Origin: Methanobacteriota archaeon
GTDB taxonomy: Archaea > Hydrothermarchaeota > Hydrothermarchaeia > Hydrothermarchaeales > JACRDW01
Length of the DNA stretch: 7,391 nucleotides
Assembly (NCBI GenBank): GCA_016212785.1
Contig: JACRDW010000071.1
Coordinates: 1-7,391, forward strand
Direction: 5' to 3'
The position numbers and the translations under genes were made by a program. Under the pieces are notes generated by a model that had not been told where the DNA came from, ran no database searches, and was given only the letters and a program-made list of their open reading frames with translations. This document shows positions 5,009 through 7,391 of this stretch, piece by piece. Every line of letters starts with the position of its first letter. Positions within the stretch are counted from its first letter, which is position 1.

Positions 5009-5757
5009 AAATTGGAAGATTCAAGTTTGGCAGTGAGATTATCTACGGAATAATCAAGGGAAGCGAGGTCGAGGCTATAGAAGACCTTAGCCTGAAATCT
5101 TCGGGCGAAAAAATAAGGCTGGGGAATTTAAAAATTCTTGCACCTGCCGAGCCTTCGAAAATAATCTGCATAGGCTTAAACTACGTTGACCATGCGAGAG
5201 AATTAAAAATGGAAATCCCGGAGGAGCCGATAATATTCTTAAAACCGCCCACGGCAGCAATCGGCCACGGGGAAAACATAGTTTATCCAACTGCGTCGAA
5301 GCAGGTGGATTATGAAGCAGAGCTCGGAATCGTTATTGGAAAAAACTGCAAAAACGTAACAAGGGAAAATGCGTACGATGTAATCCTCGGCTACACCTGC
5401 TTTAACGACGTGACCGCGAGAGATTTGCAGAAAAAAGACGGACAGTGGACCCGCTCAAAGAGCTTCGATACCTTCGCTCCTTTCGGGCCTTACATCGTAA
5501 CAAAAGAAGAGATAAGAAATCCGCAAAATTTGGACATAAAGCTGAGGTTGAATGGAGTAATAAAGCAGGACTCGAACACAAAAAATTTTATTTTCGATAT
5601 TCCATTTTTAATAGAGTTCGTCTCCAGGATAATGACTCTAAACCAGGGCGACGTCATAGCGACGGGCACTCCTCCGGGCGTCGGGCCTGTTAAGAGAGGG
5701 GATACTGTAGAAATAGAAATCGAAGGAATAGGCGTTCTCAGAAATTTTGTGGTGTGA
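5005..5757 (+). CDS. Fumarylacetoacetate hydrolase (FAH) family protein, substrate unknown
   Basis: Seen: 250 residues made of a small N-terminal domain (1-48) and an FAH fold. Metal ligands are in place: Glu104 and Glu106 in DYEAELG (102-108) and Asp135 in CFNDVTARD (132-140). Other hallmarks are ICIGLNYVDHA (54-64), FLKPPTA (78-84), RSKSFDTFAPFGP (150-162) with Lys152, LNQGDVIATGTPPGVG (212-227). Known: FAH-fold enzymes hydrolyse acylpyruvates, decarboxylate oxaloacetate-type acids, or hydrate/isomerise dienoates, using Mg2+ or Mn2+. This sequence is of the short acylpyruvase / HpcE-like type found widely in archaea, usually without a tested substrate. It overlaps the mptG stop by 4 bases (ATGA), with AGGAG 13 bases upstream, so it is made with the methanopterin genes; whether it acts in that pathway, clears a keto-acid by-product, or is a passenger cannot be told. 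Confidence 0.9.
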   Translation: MKIGRFKFGSEIIYGIIKGSEVEAIEDLSLKSSGEKIRLGNLKILAPAEPSKIICIGLNYVDHARELKMEIPEEPIIFLKPPTAAIGHGENIVYPTASKQVDYEAELGIVIGKNCKNVTRENAYDVILGYTCFNDVTARDLQKKDGQWTRSKSFDTFAPFGPYIVTKEEIRNPQNLDIKLRLNGVIKQDSNTKNFIFDIPFLIEFVSRIMTLNQGDVIATGTPPGVGPVKRGDTVEIEIEGIGVLRNFVV

Positions 5758-5759
5758 AA

Positions 5760-7277
5760 ATGGACGAGGCAATTCAGGAAATCATTCAGGAAATAAAGGC
5801 GGCCAGTCCTCTCAAGAGGAATGAAGTAGGTTTAGTCAAAACTAGAATAGCCAAGAAATATAAGCTTGCAAAAATTCCGACAAACGCAGAAATTCTGGAG
5901 CACGCGAGCAGCAAGGATATGCAATTACTATTGCCTCTTCTGCGCAAGAAACCTGTGCGCACCATTTCCGGAGTCGCAGTCGTTGCAGTAATGGCGAGAC
6001 CCTATCCCTGCCCCGGAGAATGCATCTACTGCCCAAAAGGTGAGGATGCGCCGCAGAGCTATACCGGAAAGGAGCCGGCTGCGCTCAGGGCGAAGAGAGC
6101 AAATTACGACCCTTACCTGCAGGTAAAGGACAGGCTCACGCAACTGCAAAGCATAGGTCATACGACAGACAAGGCAGAGTTAATCGTAATGGGCGGCACA
6201 TTCACAGCCCAGCCATTAGATTACCAGAAGTGGTTTGTGAAGCGCTGCCTCCAAGCGATGCAGAAGCGCAGCTCAAAAAACGTCGGCATAACCTTCGAGA
6301 CGAGACCTGACTTCGCAAAGGAGCGGCATGCTGACGAGATGCTCAGCCTAGGCGTTACAAGAGTCGAGCTAGGAGTGCAGACGATAAGAGACTCGATTTA
6401 CGAGAAGATAAAGAGAGGGCACTCGGTTAGAGACGTAACCGATGCCACTCAAATTTTAAAAGATGCCGGCTTGAAGGTCGGCTACCACATGATGCCCGGC
6501 CTGTTTTCGAATTTCAATGAAGATTTAGATATATTTGAAACTCTCTTCGAGAACGAGAGATTCAGACCTGACTTTCTGAAAATCTATCCGGCGCTCGTAA
6601 TAAAAGGAACGAAGCTCTACGATATGTGGGTGAAAGAGGAATTCCAACCTTACAGCGATGAGGAAGCTATTGAGTTACTTGTCGAGATAAAGCGGCGGAT
6701 GCCGAAGTGGGTGCGAACAATGCGGGTGCAGCGCGATATTCCAAGCTACTTGATTGAGGCAGGAGTTAAGAAGAGTGACTTGGGGGAGCTCGTCTACCAG
6801 AAGCTGAAGGAAAGAAATCTGCGGTGCAGGTGCATGAGATGCAGGGACGTCGGGCACAGATTGTACAGAGACGAAATCGAAGTTGATGAAAGAAGCACTG
6901 AAATGCTTGATGAGGAGTACGCAGCCTCCGACGGTATCGAATATTTTCTATCGGTCGAAGATGCGAAAAACGATGCGCTCATCGCTTACCTGCGGCTGCG
7001 CTTCCCATCGCAGAAAGCGCACAGAAAAGAAATCGATGAAAAAACAGCGCTGGTCAGAGAGCTCAGAGTACTCGGGCAGGCAGTACCTATAGGCGCAAGA
7101 ATTCCGGAAGCAGAGCAGCACAGGGGCTTTGGAAGCATGCTTCTAAAAAAAGCAGAAGAGCTTTCGGCAGAACGCGGAAAAGAAAAAATACTCGTAACGA
7201 GCGCAATCGGAACGAGGGATTACTACAGGAGGTTCGGCTACCGCAGGGTTGGGCCGTATATGGGGAAGAAGCTTTAA
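5760..7277 (+). CDS. elp3: Archaeal Elp3, tRNA uridine(34) acetyltransferase / radical SAM enzyme
   Basis: Function: installs the carboxymethyl group at C5 of wobble uridine in tRNA using SAM and acetyl-CoA; in archaea it works without the other Elongator subunits. Seen in 505 residues: an N-terminal helical tRNA-binding region (1-75); radical SAM cluster CPGECIYC with Cys84, 88 and 91, followed by PQSYTGKEPAA; MGGTF (144-148) of the SAM site; ETRPDF and RVELGVQT further on; a zinc-site-like CRCMRCRDVGH (Cys356, 358, 361); and a C-terminal GNAT domain with the acetyl-CoA loop QHRGFG (453-458) and DYYRRFGY (487-494). The cluster spacing is CX3CX2C. Start: ATG 5760 is preceded by GGTG with 5-base spacing; a GTG at 5754 would overlap the previous stop by 4 bases like the other junctions and adds two residues. 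The enzyme is complete. Its stop shares bases with a convergent gene. Confidence 0.95.
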   Translation: MDEAIQEIIQEIKAASPLKRNEVGLVKTRIAKKYKLAKIPTNAEILEHASSKDMQLLLPLLRKKPVRTISGVAVVAVMARPYPCPGECIYCPKGEDAPQSYTGKEPAALRAKRANYDPYLQVKDRLTQLQSIGHTTDKAELIVMGGTFTAQPLDYQKWFVKRCLQAMQKRSSKNVGITFETRPDFAKERHADEMLSLGVTRVELGVQTIRDSIYEKIKRGHSVRDVTDATQILKDAGLKVGYHMMPGLFSNFNEDLDIFETLFENERFRPDFLKIYPALVIKGTKLYDMWVKEEFQPYSDEEAIELLVEIKRRMPKWVRTMRVQRDIPSYLIEAGVKKSDLGELVYQKLKERNLRCRCMRCRDVGHRLYRDEIEVDERSTEMLDEEYAASDGIEYFLSVEDAKNDALIAYLRLRFPSQKAHRKEIDEKTALVRELRVLGQAVPIGARIPEAEQHRGFGSMLLKKAEELSAERGKEKILVTSAIGTRDYYRRFGYRRVGPYMGKKL

Positions 7278-7391
7278 TCAATTTTAAGAGCTACCATCGC
7301 AAAAAAGCCGAGCGCTACGGTTGAAGCGCCTATTATTCCGCTGAATATTATCAGCCATGCTGCGAGGAATGCGAGTTTCTTTCCAAAAGCG
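7274..7391 (-). CDS. C-terminal end of an unrecognised membrane protein (start beyond window)
   Basis: Reading leftward from the right edge, 38 codons stay open to a TAA at 7276-7274. The visible part begins AFGKKLAFLAAWLIIFSG and continues with a second hydrophobic stretch to a short charged end, LKID. Two adjacent hydrophobic segments with small residues between them suggest either a helical hairpin or one long transmembrane segment, with the final residues outside the lipid. Its stop and that of elp3 overlap tail to tail on the palindromic TTAA (7274-7277). Nothing in this piece identifies a family. The call rests on the hydrophobic, uninterrupted frame and the fit of its stop against elp3; a chance frame of this length is possible. 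Confidence 0.55.
   Translation of the reverse strand, partial: AFGKKLAFLAAWLIIFSGIIGASTVALGFFAMVALKID

Overview
The window looks archaeal, most likely from a euryarchaeon of the methanogen / ANME / Archaeoglobus type. Reasons: it encodes the start of a Nop5 homologue (C/D-box sRNP core), a stand-alone archaeal Elp3, and a beta-ribofuranosyl-phenol/aniline 5'-phosphate synthase, which is the committed step of (tetrahydro)methanopterin synthesis. Several starts lack a Shine-Dalgarno but have an AT-rich TATA-like box about 26 bases upstream, as in leaderless archaeal transcription. I cannot place it more finely from the sequence alone.

Layout. The left third is read leftward: an ABC-2 exporter (ATPase 2581-1595, then permease 1593-853, one base apart), a gene-free gap, and the N-terminal 195 codons of nop5 (585 to 1, cut by the window edge). 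The right two thirds are read rightward as a tight cluster: pyrD (2633-3535), a DUF98/UbiC-type chorismate lyase (3532-4038), mptG-type beta-RFAP synthase (4073-5008), a fumarylacetoacetate-hydrolase-family enzyme (5005-5757) and elp3 (5760-7277). Three of the four junctions are overlaps or near-overlaps; the fourth is a 34-base AT-rich gap that may hold an internal promoter. A convergent membrane-protein gene, of which only the last 38 codons are visible, ends at the right edge and shares the bases TTAA with the elp3 stop.

How the genes may work together. Chorismate lyase makes 4-hydroxybenzoate and pyruvate; MptG joins the aryl acid to PRPP. The two adjacent genes therefore give the first two steps of the arylribityl half of methanopterin. 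PyrD belongs to pyrimidine synthesis, which also draws on PRPP. The FAH-family enzyme has no assigned substrate; its presence in this cluster is a clue to its role. Elp3 modifies the wobble uridine of tRNAs and looks like a housekeeping passenger.

Most unusual feature. The 254 bases between the permease stop codon and the nop5 ribosome binding site (599-852) are GC-rich (about 58% by hand count, against about 45% in a spot check of nearby coding sequence). They are packed with inverted repeats that nest into one branched fold: a 7-bp closing stem, a 15-bp perfect long-range stem, a long two-part hairpin and several short hairpins. A TATA-like box at 570-576 on the + strand would place a start near 599, and a T-rich stretch follows at 853-863. 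I read this as a candidate structured non-coding RNA on the + strand; a repeat-type element or a leader of nop5 are the main alternatives. No known RNA family was recognised.
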